Shown here: piece by piece, positions 11,148-21,755 of the stretch
How positions within the stretch are numbered: the first letter of the stretch is position 1
Layout: each line of letters begins with the position of its first letter
Origin: Congeria kusceri
Lineage: Eukaryota > Mollusca > Bivalvia > Myida > Dreissenidae
Direction: 5' to 3'
Assembly: GCA_027627225.1 (NCBI GenBank)
Contig: CM051027.1
Coordinates: 90,146,151 to 90,210,150, forward strand
DNA length: 64,000 bases
The notes under the pieces: model-generated
Told to the model about the DNA's origin: nothing
Seen by the model: only the letters and a program-made list of their open reading frames with translations
Database searches by the model: none
Made by a program: the position numbers and the translations under genes

Positions 11148-12238
11148 TTAAAATAAGCCTTGACTTAGATTGGAAAAATATTCTTTAAATTCTTCTAAAG
11201 AAATATTATTACTTAATGGTATCGATTTTGTTTTAAAATATTTCCAAAATTCCTTCGGTTTACGTTTCTTTAAGTTTTCAATCTCTAGCATTTTCGCTTT
11301 ATAGCACTTGTTTTTATGTTTCTTTACAATAGTTTTATAGGATGATTTACACTGTAATAACAGTGCTCTATTTTCAGCAGATTTATCACAATTGAAAATA
11401 TTAAGTGCTTGCAAATACGTTTTACGAGCAACAGCACACTCATTATTAAACCATTCTTTATTCGACATTATAGTTTTATTTGCAAAGAATGGGGTTTTAT
11501 TCACATGACATAATTTGTTAAATAGTGGGTCCGCCACTGACCGTACTATATCGGTAAATTTATCAACAACGTTATTAATATCTTGCCTACATTGGATATT
11601 AATATTATTTACAATATTATTAAACTGCGGTAAACAACCGATAATTTTCCGTCGAAAACGATCCCTGTATTCGTCGTTCCACTTTACTTTATAATTACTG
11701 TGGGCGGGATTTTCGCGGTCTGGCGTAGAGCATACCAACGTAAAGTGCAACGGCGCGTGATCGCTCCATTCATTAAACGGACAGATAGTAAAATTGTTGA
11801 TTAATGAAAAATTGCACTCGAGCGAAAGTAGATAATCTATGACTGAGCAACCATTGTGTGAAACGTAAGTGTGATTACCTGTATCTGCAAATCGGCCGTT
11901 AACAATGCGCATACATGTAGATTTACACATGTCTAATAACTTAATACCATGGCTATTGTGTACAGGATCATCAGAGGCCCGTATTGGCGTACTGTCCGAG
12001 ATATAGTCGGTGTCGTCAAAAAAGGTGTTAATAGTATAGCAATGAATAAAGTCGTTTTTATTGCCTACCCTACTGTTAAGATCACCACAAATAAAAACCG
12101 CGCCAGAAGTGCTATAAGTGCATACATCTGTTTCAAGAATATCAAATAAGTCAACATTTAAAATATTATAAGTTGGCGAATCATCGCCCCAAATGTATGT
12201 TCCACATAAATATATATCTTGCTCAGTGTGAAAAAATG
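11148..12238 (-). pseudogene. LINE ORF2 AP-type endonuclease, 5' truncated
   Basis: Open from the truncation point to TAA 11148-11150. The frame begins before the first ATG (11930). Reading upstream codons gives DIYLCGTYIWGDDSPTYN and then VFICGDLNSRVGN, the GDLN active-site motif. Further on are HNGCSVIDYLL and NEWSDHAPLHFTL, the SDH catalytic motif. The catalytic C-terminal half is therefore present and the N-terminal part is lost. A linker rich in Lys and Asn follows. The enzyme nicks target DNA to prime reverse transcription. The terminal TAA is the single break from the reverse transcriptase, which continues in the same frame. Confidence 0.85.
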
Positions 12239-12769
12239 TACAGTACCGTCTGTTTTTATTGTCGTCACTTATCTTATTGTAAATGCATAAGGCTAATCAC
12301 TTTGATTATTTTACTCGCAGATTAAAAAAAATATATAAATTGAGGTTTATGGTAGATCAATTTGTAAAATTTAGCAACAGAACATTTATTGATATTTTAA
12401 TGTAAACGCAACTATATATAATGTGCATTCTGTACACATAAGATATGCTAATATCTCTTGCTTGAAATGTACTTGATAATATTACTATGAAATGTGAAAT
12501 TTTGCACCGCAATTAACCTTTTTCCCATAAGAAATGAAAGCATTCTCCTTTTAAAATATTTTTTCTCAAAATAATGGAATTTTGTTGAAAGTTGATGCCA
12601 GTTTGACAGTGACATTGATATACATAATAACCAATAAATATTAAGTTAATTTAAAAACTGCTTCATATTGCTGATCAATTAATAGCCCAATTTAAAACAA
12701 ACAAGCATAATAATATATATCTTTTTTATAACACATATATTTTTTTGATATTTTGATTGGGATTAACAG

Positions 12770-12842
12770 CATCAGCACATGCAGAGGACTGTAGATGAAG
12801 TGCAAAAGAAAACGATAGACATGAAAGAAAGCTTAAAGCTTT
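12770..12842 (+). pseudogene. Myb/SANT-like gene, middle piece, copy 2
   Basis: Copy of 4499-4566. One codon differs (GTGCAA for GTGAAA, so VQKK for VKKK), and a 7-bp duplication (CTTTAAG) follows near 12840. Confidence 0.5.
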
Positions 12843-13029
12843 AAGTTTAAGTTTATAAAATAAAATTGGAAACATATTTTTAAACAATTATATTTGCATT
12901 TTGGTTTAGCAACAACAAAGTGTGTACAATGTCTTAATAGCCTTGATAGATTTTGCATTATACCACTTTCCATTGTATTTAGAATAGCAATGGTAATCAT
13001 TCAACTTCGCAAATAGTTCAGTCTAATTG

Positions 13030-13134
13030 AAAGAAGAAGGCCCAAACACTAAAAAAGACATGTTTAAAACAGGTGGTGGGCCCCATCAAGCTGGCAAGAC
13101 AGTCAGGCATGGAAGAGAAGGTATAGTTTATTGA
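13030..13134 (+). pseudogene. Myb/SANT-like gene, last piece, copy 2/3 junction
   Basis: Copy of 4752-4856 with the KTGGGPHQAG box, crossing the unit junction at 13106. Confidence 0.5.
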
Positions 13135-14149
13135 AATAGTTTATTGTTTCACATATTCATATTTAGGAACTTATTTTACAGAATCATATTCTTTACTGGT
13201 TTAAAAAATGTAAACCAAAAAACAAACACACACAAATATGATGCTAGAAATTTAAAAGGTGTACGTTGAATAAGTTTAAATATATTTATTTTAGCTCAAC
13301 TGTGTTGAGAGACTTTGATTTAAAGAGACATTATCCAGTCTTTCATCTAAGACGAACAAGCACTTGGTGTCTTTAAGTAAGGTTCATCTAACTAAAATAA
13401 TAACTCTGTCTGTGCAGAGAACAAACCAGGATTCTTCTGAACTCAAAACAGACACCGTAGCATGAAATCATTCTGACCTGCTATACATGACATGTATATC
13501 AGGTCAGAATGGTTTCATGATGTACTTGCGATGTACAAGGTAAATTATTCGAATCAAATGCCTTTAATTATCCAGTGCTTTATTTATTTATTAGACATAT
13601 GCATTTATTATTCATTATGATTTCCATTTCCGACAGTAAGATGACCGCAAATTAAAGCTGAGAACAAATTGTGAACGAAACATGGATTTATAGTTACTAG
13701 TTCATAGCTAAGTGTTTATCTGTGACATTAATTGATTCTTTATTGTATAGTGATTGAAACGGAGTGGCTTATTGCATAGCCTAAACGCTGGACAGTGGAT
13801 TTTTTAAAAAAGTTTCTCATGGAAATTCTTGTTATATTTTGGCGGTTTTCTTTTCAATGTAAACATAACTGTGGATTTACCGAATGTTTAACTAGTACCT
13901 CGAATAGAAACAGTTTAGTTGAAATACCATATACCATTAATATTTAACGCACAGTCGCTGATACTCGCTTGGGCTCTAATGAAACATTATTGAACTAAAG
14001 TGACTTTAATTTCGAGTTATATCGCCTGAGGATTATAATGACACATAACATTGTATAAAGTGAGAATTCCTTCCAGTTAAATCTCGCTGCGAAGTCGTGC
14101 AAATCGTGCATATGGGCACTGATCTGTTCATTGGATAATTTGCTGTAAC

Positions 14150-14899
14150 ATGACTAAAAACAGGGGCAAAAACAAACGGACTAAAGAAGAAGCATCACCT
14201 GGCACAAACAGCGTTCAGCCTGATAAAGTCCATATCATGTCTGGGACAACACCACCAGCGCACCAGGTAATTTCGGGTAATCCGTGCAATCCATCGGCTA
14301 ATAATGTTGTGTTTTCGCCTTCTTTTGTACCTCTACCGAACCAACAGGTTTTTGGGCAATACTACGCTCCGCATCTTCAATTCCTGTCCCAGAACTCATC
14401 GGCTTCCGGTGGGGTCCATGTTGCACAGTCCGGTTATGCGTCCAGAGAAAATCAACGCTCTATGCAGGCAATAATGTCAAAATTGGCAAGTATCGATAGC
14501 AAATTAGCCAAGTTGGATCGCATTAAAAAAGACGTTTCTAAAATCTTTAAAAATTTGACGCTCGTTGAAACCAGTTTTAACGACATTGATAACAAATATT
14601 CTGATGTCTCGAAACGACTCTTGGCATTTGAAACGAGCAGGGCATTTGATAGTAGCGAGTGTAAAGATTTGCGAAGCAAGACTATTGACTTAGACAAGCA
14701 TTTGAACGCTGAAAAATTGAAATTAGAGGCGTTGTGTAGGGATATAAAGGGCATAAAACAATCCATTGCCTCACTATCAGATGATGCGGTTCAATTAAAA
14801 GCCCGTTGCATGGGAGACAATCAACTGCTTTTAAATATGTCAGAAGAAAACTCGTTTGGAGAACGGAAAGAATTGGTAAATACGTGCCAGGTTCAATAG
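14150..14899 (+). pseudogene. LINE ORF1 N-terminal/coiled-coil fragment, copy 3
   Basis: Third copy of the 249-codon frame. By eye the protein is identical to copy 2 over its whole length. Confidence 0.7.
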
Positions 14900-14932
14900 T
14901 TGCTAAATTTAATTTTTTTCCAAGACAAGCTT

Positions 14933-15184
14933 ATGATTAAAAAGAAAGCATTCGACAAACTCAAGGGCTCTGTCCACCGCGTAGTCCACCAGTACCCGCG
15001 AGAGATACAAGAGCGGCGACAAACGTTGATTCCTTACATCGTCCAGGCGCGGGCACAAGGTAAACAGGCATCTCTTGTGGCAGACAAACTGTATATTAAC
15101 CACAGACTATATACGGTTGACCGCCTTCAGCCCGGTACGCCGCCGGAAGTACCCCCTCGTAGAGATCCCAACGATGTACATTGA
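14933..15184 (+). pseudogene. LINE ORF1 C-terminal domain fragment, copy 3
   Basis: Same open frame as copy 1, free of stops, with EIQERRQTLIPY and DKLYIN. Confidence 0.65.
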
Positions 15185-15289
15185 CACGCGCGATCACGAA
15201 GATAGACCTACCGCTCACGTACCTTCCACCGGTGGAAACCCGCGAGGACTCCAAACTGGCCCGAACAGAACCACTACCGGTAGCTCTGA

Positions 15290-16008
15290 CTAGGAACTAT
15301 CTAAGAAGCAACCTCGTTTTTTTACTGTGGAACGATCAAGGCCTTCGTTCTAAACTCAATGATGGTGACTTTCTAAATTGTATAAACTCTTATGATATTG
15401 TGTTGCTAACTAAAACGTGGCATTCAACATGTGATAATTTGTATTTAGAAGATTCTTATAACTTTTCGCGTCCGAGACCATTGGCTAATAGGAGAGCGAA
15501 TCGAAATAGTGGAGGCTTAATTATCTACTTTAGAAAAATATATGCATCAAAAATCGAATTAATCGACACTAATGTTAATGGTTTTATGTGTATTAGGCTA
15601 TGTAAGTCATTGTTTACCAATACAAATTATGTATATCTACATGTAGTTCATAGTTATATATCCCCCGAAGATTCACAAGACTACAAAAACAGTAGTTCGC
15701 CTTTATTTGAGTATGACGTTTTGAAAATATTTTTAATGAGTTTACCAAATACTCGCTTATCGGTGATATAATTTGGACCGGCGATTTAAATGCACGAACT
15801 GGTCAAGGGTCAGATATTATTGAGAATATTTATAATGATAGATATGTTCAAATGCCAGTGGCTTCTTTTGTCAGTCTGTAAGGAAAATAGTCTCTGTATT
15901 CTTTACGGACGTATGGAGCCGGGGAAATTTAATCTGAGTAGAAATAAATTCGCAGCTAGTGTGACGGATTATGTGATTTGTAGTTACGAGATATTGTACT
16001 TTCTGGGG
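15290..16008 (+). pseudogene. LINE endonuclease fragment, copy 3
   Basis: Best-preserved endonuclease segment. A single frame runs to TAA at 15771 with WNDQGLRSKLND, YDIVLLTKTW and RNSGGLIIYFRK. The frameshift shared by all copies precedes GDLNARTG. Because every full copy shares this break, it predates amplification of the array. Confidence 0.68.
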
Positions 16009-16026
16009 CGATTATTTGGCGGATTA

Positions 16027-16175
16027 TCGAACTTGGCCGAGATATTATGGCCACACACATATTCCTGAAGTTTGGTGAAGATTGGATAAATATTGTTGAA
16101 CTTACAGAGCGGAAACGTCTAAAATGCCAATTTTTGATCATTCAGGGGCCATAACTCAACAATCTAGGGACCTGT
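16027..16175 (+). repeat. Bivalve interspersed repeat fragment (type A), copy 3
   Basis: Third array copy of the segment at 2922-3070. Confidence 0.5.
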
Positions 16176-16451
16176 TTTTTTAGCGCGACACTCCGTCTCA
16201 CCATGCTTGCGATGGTGTGGCAGGTTCAGTTATGGGCAGGTTGTTCCGTTATAGCCCCTTATAGGCAGGGTTATACCACATATAATTCATATATATTATA
16301 CTGCTGATTCAGTTTCTTAATAGTGTACATTGTAAATGAAACAATCGTTTCAAAATACAAAAACAATACGTACGTCATATTTTGTATTTTTTTGTGTGGT
16401 AATAGCAAATACCCCCAAAAACATTATCAACATGTTCAGAACTAAAATATA

Positions 16452-16634
16452 AGAATAATGAAACTCCACATGATGTATCTAATTAACATCCGCTGGTCCT
16501 TTATTTAAGGCAAGTAACAAATTGTCTATACAATACAAGGTAATACGCACAACACAACACAAAACATAAAAATGATTGAAACTGGGGTCACCGCCTTGGA
16601 ACGGTCAATGCAAAACATTGGGGGTTTAAACGAG
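16452..16634 (+). repeat. Dispersed repeat type B, unit copy 3
   Basis: Third array copy of the repeat at 3348-3527, with the ACCGCCTTGGAACGGTC core. Confidence 0.65.
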
Positions 16635-16910
16635 AAAACTTCATATCGTTTCCAAATGAAAGATACCCGGGGACCGTCTTATCAATACTCTTACGATTTC
16701 GAAAATCGTAGCGCAATATTTGAGCGTACGACATTTTTGAGATATTGCGTACGCCTGTATTATCAAACACATCGTACGAACTTACGAGTTATGAAATCGT
16801 AAATATTTGCACATGCGCAGTGCGTCGTCGTTATACTCTTCAGTTCAAGGTAATACGCAAAGAATTGTCACAAATGTCAGTCGTCTGCAATAACTTGACA
16901 GAGTCACAAA

Positions 16911-17056
16911 ATGTCCGAAAATAAATGGAATATCAACTGGACAAAAGAAGAAATTAAAATATTGGTAGAAGGATTACCTGCGAGGCGGTCAGTAAAATCA
17001 CCAAAACGTTCATCTGCGAGAGAAAAGGCAGATTTGTGCATCAACGCCACCGACAG
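16911..17056 (+). pseudogene. Myb/SANT-like gene exon 1, copy 3
   Basis: 146-nt open exon from ATG to donor. One residue differs (REK for RDK). With copy 2 it shows that the stop in copy 1 is a private change. Confidence 0.6.
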
Positions 17057-17599
17057 GTAGAAGGCATACATGATACAGTACCGTCTGTTTTTATTGTCGT
17101 CACTTATCTTATTGTAAATGCATAAGGCTAATCACTTTGATTATTTTACTCGCAGATTAAAAAAAATATATAAATTGAGGTTTATGGTAGATAAATTTGT
17201 AAAATTTAGCAACAGAACATTTATTGATATTTTAATGTAAACGCAACTATATATAATGTGCATTCTGTACACATAAGATATGCTAATATCTCTTGCTTGA
17301 AATGTACTTGATAATATTACTATGAAATGTGAAATTTTGCACCGCAATTAACCTTTTTCCCATAAGAAATGATGGAAATTTTAAAATGTTTTTTGTCAAA
17401 ATAATGGAATTTTGTTGAAAGTTGATGCCAGTTTGACAGTGACATTGATATACATAATAACCAATAAATATTAAGTTAATTTAAAAACTGCTTCATATTG
17501 CTGATCAATTAATAGCCCAATTTAAAACAAACAATCATAATAATATATATCTTTTTTATAACACATATATTTTTTTGATATTTTGATTGGGATTAACAG

Positions 17600-17668
17600 C
17601 ATCAGCACATGCAGAGGACTGTAGATGAAGTGAAAAAGAAAACGATAGACATGAAAGAAAGCTTAAAG
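17600..17668 (+). pseudogene. Myb/SANT-like gene, middle piece, copy 3
   Basis: Copy of 4499-4566 with the RTVDEVKKK sequence after the same acceptor-like TTAACAG. Confidence 0.5.
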
Positions 17669-17852
17669 CTTAAGTTTATAAAATAAAATTGGAAACATAT
17701 TTTTAAACAATTATATTTGCATTTTGGTTTAGCAACAACAAAGTGTGTACAATGTCTTAATAGCCTTGATAGATTTTGCATTATACCACTTTCCATTGTA
17801 TTTAGAATAGCAATGGTAATCATTCAACTTCGCAAATAGTTCAGTCTAATTG

Positions 17853-17957
17853 AAAGAAGAAGGCCCAAACACTAAAAAAGACATGTTTAAAACAGGTGGT
17901 GGGCCCCATCAAGCTGGCAAGACAGTCAGGCATGGAAGAGAAGGTATAGTTTATTGA
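17853..17957 (+). pseudogene. Myb/SANT-like gene, last piece, copy 3/4 junction
   Basis: Copy of the KTGGGP frame across the junction at 17929. It is the last copy, because unit 4 ends before its own 3' part. Confidence 0.5.
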
Positions 17958-18973
17958 AATAGTTTATTGTTTCACATATTCATATTTAGGAACTTATTTT
18001 ACAGAATCATATTCTTTACTGGTTTAACAAATGTAAACCAAAAAACAAACACACACAAATATGATGCTAGAAATTTAAAAAGTGTACGTTGAATAAGTTT
18101 AAATATATTTATTTTAGCTCAACTGTGTTGAGAGACTTTGATTTAAAGAGACATTATCCAGTCTTTCATCTAAGTCGAACAAGCACTTGGTGTCTTTAAG
18201 TAAGGTTCATCTAACTAAAATAATAACTCTGCCTGTGCAGAGAACAAACCAGGATTCGTCTGAACTCAAAACAGACACCGTAGCATGAAATCATTCTGAC
18301 CTGCTATACATGACATGTATATCAGGTCAGAATGGTTTCATGATGTACTTGCGATGTACAAGGTAAATTATTCGAATCAAATGCCTTTAATTATCCAGTG
18401 CTTTATTTATTTATTAGACATATGCATTTATTATTCATTATGATTTCCATTTCCGGTGGTAAGATGACCGCAAAATTAAAGCTGAGAACAAATTGTGAAC
18501 GAAACATGGATTTATAGTTACTAGTTCATAGCTAAGTGTTTATCTGTGACATTAATTGATTCTTTATTGTATAGTGATTGAAACGGAGTGGCTTATTGCA
18601 TAGCCTAAACTCTGGACAGTGGATTTAAAAAAAAAGTTTCTCATGGAAATTCTTGTTATATTTTGGCGGTTTTCTTTTCAATGTAAACATAACTGTGGAT
18701 TTACGGAATGTTTAACTAGTACCTCGAATAGAAACAGTTTAGTTGAAATACCATATACCATTAATATTTAACGCACAGTCGCTGATACTCGCTTGGGCTC
18801 TAATGAAACATTATTGAACTAAAGTGACTTTAATTTCGAGTTATATCGCCTGAGGATTATAATGACACATAACATTGTATAAAGTGAGAATTCCTTCCAG
18901 TTAAATCTCGCTGCGAAGTCGTGCAAATCGTGCATATGGGCACTGATCTGTTCATTGGATAATTTGCTGTAAC

Positions 18974-19723
18974 ATGACTAAAAACAGGGGCAAAAACAAA
19001 CGGACTAAAGAAGAAGCATCACCTGGCACAAACAGCGTTCAGCCTGATAAAGTCCATATCATGTCTGGGACAACACCACCAGCGCACCAGGTAATTTCGG
19101 GTAATCCGTGCAATCCATCGGCTAATAATGTTGTGTTTTCGCCTTCTTTTGTACCTCTACCGAACCAACAGGTTTTTGGGCAATACTACGCTCCGCATCT
19201 TCAATTCCTGTCCCAGAACTCATCGGCTTCCGGTGGGGTCCATGTTGCACAGTCCGGTTATGCGTCCAGAGAAAATCAACGCTCTATGCAGGCAATAATG
19301 TCAAAATTGGCAAGTATCGATAGCAAATTAGCCAAGTTGGATCGCATTAAAAAAGACGTTTCTAAAATCTTTAAAAATTTGACGCTCGTTGAAACCAGTT
19401 TTAACGACATTGATAACAAATATTCTGATGTCTCGAAACGACTCTTGGCATTTGAAACGAGCAGGGCATTTGATAGTAGCGAGTGTAAAGATTTGCGAAG
19501 CAAGAATATTGACTTAGACAAGCATTTGAACGCTGAAAAATTGAAATTAGAGGCGTTGTGTAGGGATATAAAGGGCATAAAACAATCCATTGCCTCACTA
19601 TCAGATGATGCGGTTCAATTAAAAGCCCGTTGCATGGGAGACAATCAACTGCTTTTAAATATGTCAGAAGAAAACTCGTTTGGAGAACGGAAAGAATTGG
19701 TAAATACGTGCCAGGTTCAATAG
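18974..19723 (+). pseudogene. LINE ORF1 N-terminal/coiled-coil fragment, copy 4
   Basis: Fourth copy of the 249-codon frame. It differs from copy 3 at one residue seen by eye: Asn replaces Thr in RSKNIDLD. Confidence 0.7.
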
Positions 19724-19756
19724 TTGCTAAAGTTAATTTTTTTCCAAGACAAGCTT

Positions 19757-20008
19757 ATGATTAAAAACAAAGCATTCGACTAACTCAAGGGCTCTGTCCA
19801 CCGCGTAGTCCACCAGTACCCGCGAGAGATACAAGAGCGGCGACAAACGTTGATTCCTTACATCGTCCAGGCGCGGGCACAAGGTAAACAGGCATATCTT
19901 GTGGCAGACAAACTGTATATTAACCACAGACTATATACGGTTGACCGCCTTCAGCCCGGTACGCCGCCGGAAGTACCCCCTCGTAGAGATCCCAACGATG
20001 TACATTGA
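19757..20008 (+). pseudogene. LINE ORF1 C-terminal domain, copy 4 with stop
   Basis: Same segment as 1828-2079, but TTCGACTAACTC replaces TTCGACAAACTC, giving an early in-frame stop. AAAAACAAAGC also replaces AAAAAGAAAGC. The rest of the domain is recognisable. Confidence 0.6.
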
Positions 20009-20113
20009 CACGCGCGATCACGAAGATAGACCTACCGCTCACGTACCTTCCACCGGTGGAAACCCGCAAGGACTCCAAACTGGCCCGAACAGAACCACTA
20101 CCGGTAGCTCTGA

Positions 20114-20439
20114 CTAGGAACTATCTAAGAAGCAACCTCGTTTTTTTACTGTGGAACGATCAAGGCCTTCGTTCTAAACTCAATGATGGTGACTTTCTAA
20201 ATTGTATAAACTCTTATGATATTGTGTTGCTAACTAAAACGTGGCATTCAACATGTGATAATTTGTATTTAGAAGATTCTTATAACTTTTCGCGTCCGAG
20301 ACCATTGGCTAATAGGAGAGCGAATCGAAATAGTGGAGGCTTAATTATCTACTTTAGAAAAATATATGCATCAAAAATCGAATTAATCGACACTAATGTT
20401 AATGGTTTTATGTGTATTAGGCTATGTAAGTCATTGTTT
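20114..20439 (+). pseudogene. LINE endonuclease fragment, copy 4, cut at array edge
   Basis: The endonuclease frame is open and matches copy 3 up to RLCKSLF. The unit sequence then stops at 20439 and 33 bp of other sequence follows before TAA at 20472. Confidence 0.65.
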
Positions 20440-21000
20440 GATGATTCGGTAGCAAGTAGACATTTTGATTAATGTACGAGTAATACAAACTACAACTGGG
20501 CTAAATCTGTTATTAAAAATAACGTTGAGACATTGGGGTATGGTTATTTATGGAATACATTTAATAACCTAGATTACTTTCCTCTATTAAGACAAAGAAT
20601 TCATGATCAATATATCTAGTTTTGGTCCGATTCTGTGAATTCACAAAATACATTGGAATAGTATGGAAAATTTAAATCCATTTTTAAATACGAAAAATAT
20701 CTTGACATTATTGATAATAATAAACAGGGAAGTGCATTGAAAATTGAAACCTGAAGATACCATTATATAGAAAGAAATCATATACTATGCAAACTTTGAA
20801 ATTATAATGTTGTTGAAACAGAATTTCACCTCTTACTTTGTTGTCCTTTGTATTATGATTTAAGACGAATATACGGTATATATAGCGCATGGAGTAATAT
20901 TCATAAGTTTGTTTAAATTATGACGTCTGAAAATACAAGAGTGCTAAGGAAACTTACCAATTTTGTCTACTATGCTTTGTTAAGAAGTGCACAGGCAAGC
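20440..21000 (+). pseudogene. Decayed LINE ORF2 C-terminal region
   Basis: Joins truncated unit copy 4 in the same orientation. Reading with a few stops and shifts gives NWAKSVIKNNVETLGYGYLW, PLLRQRIHDQY, HILCKLCNYN and VVETEFHLLLCCPLYYDLRR. This CxxC..ExHxLLxCPxYxxLR arrangement is the C-terminal signature of many mollusc LINE ORF2 proteins. The reverse transcriptase between endonuclease and this tail is missing. It may be the 3' remnant of the LINE family that supplied ORF1 and endonuclease to the array. Confidence 0.65.
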
Positions 21001-21755
21001 AATTAGTTGCTTCTTAGTAACATTGGATATACTATCTACTATCAGTGTATACTTTGCTATGGCCAGAGTTTTTTTATTTCTTAGTTCTCGGACATTTTTG
21101 GAAAACTGTCCGGTTGGAGGAGGGGGGGGGGGGAAATAAGAATAAAAACAACAATACAGAATTGAGTAAATTAATGAGTAGAATTTCACAAATGGAAATG
21201 GGCATTGACATTTAAATCTTTATGCATTATTACTTACAAAAATCATATTTCACAATATAAACTTAATCACTGCATGATAAACATGACATTAATACCAATA
21301 ATAGTAAAAGTTAAAGACAGTCTTTATCATATAAAAACAACTGTTAAAATATGCTAACACATAAATACAGTACGTCAGATATTCTTTAGCGGGTTTTTTT
21401 TTTGCATTCCGTTTAACAGTTTGAAACCCTTTCACAAGGTCATTTTTACGATATCGGGTACATTCTACTTATTTATTTTTTTGCTTTTTGGAAAACATCG
21501 GGTCGGCGGATCCGAGAACCACGAAATAAAAAACTCTCGCCTAACGATCATTTCAACTCAATATGTTGCTCAAACATTAAGCACAATACTGTTATCATGA
21601 ATTTGTATGTAATTAAATGTATTTGTATGCTTTCAAAATTGTATAAATGTATCTGTTTTGTTATTTGGCAATCTGATGATTTGAATATGTATGTATGTGG
21701 CCAAAGGCATTCTACATGCCGATATACCTTAAATAAAGCGAAATTCATTTATTAA
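21001..21755 (+). mobile_element. Probable LINE 3' UTR remnant
   Basis: Non-coding continuation of the LINE tail. It includes a G-run (21120-21133) and, near its end, GTATGTGGCCAAAGGCATTC followed by CTTAAATAAAGCG with an AATAAA signal at about 21732. Similar tails close mollusc LINEs. The exact end is uncertain, and an unrelated insertion between 21100 and 21540 is possible. Confidence 0.4.

Larger units (their letters stand above)
8800..12238 (-). mobile_element. 5'-truncated non-LTR retrotransposon (LINE)
   Basis: Inserted into unit copy 2. The target TACAG is duplicated at 8795-8799 and 12239-12243, and the uninterrupted target is seen in copies 1 and 3. On the minus strand the order is a truncated endonuclease, reverse transcriptase, a ~320 bp 3' UTR and a terminal (TTCTG)n tail (8800-8820). 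The 5' end is cut inside the endonuclease, as is usual for LINEs. The 3' UTR holds a 99-bp internal duplication. The only visible coding lesion is one TAA between the domains, so the insertion seems young. The clade cannot be fixed by eye; the NYRGITL and FADD motifs are seen in several clades. Confidence 0.9.
4828..13105 (+). repeat. Tandem macrosatellite unit, copy 2 (interrupted by a LINE)
   Basis: Second copy. It is 8278 bp long because a 3.44 kb minus-strand LINE plus its target duplication lies at 8800-12243; without it the unit is again ~4.83 kb. The sequence either side rejoins exactly the copy 1 sequence. This copy has an unusual cluster of single-base insertions at about 6680-7055 that copies 1, 3 and 4 lack. 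Confidence 0.9.
13106..17928 (+). repeat. Tandem macrosatellite unit, copy 3
   Basis: Third copy, 4823 bp, uninterrupted. It is the best-preserved copy: the ORF1 C-terminal segment, the endonuclease segment up to its frameshift and the SANT exon are all free of private stops. Confidence 0.9.
17929..20439 (+). repeat. Tandem macrosatellite unit, copy 4 (truncated)
   Basis: Fourth copy. It follows the unit for 2511 bp and leaves it abruptly at 20439 inside the endonuclease segment, after TAAGTCATTGTTT. The following sequence is not unit sequence but resembles the 3' part of a LINE in the same orientation. Copy 4 carries a stop in its ORF1 C-terminal segment (TAA replacing AAA near 19780). Confidence 0.88.
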
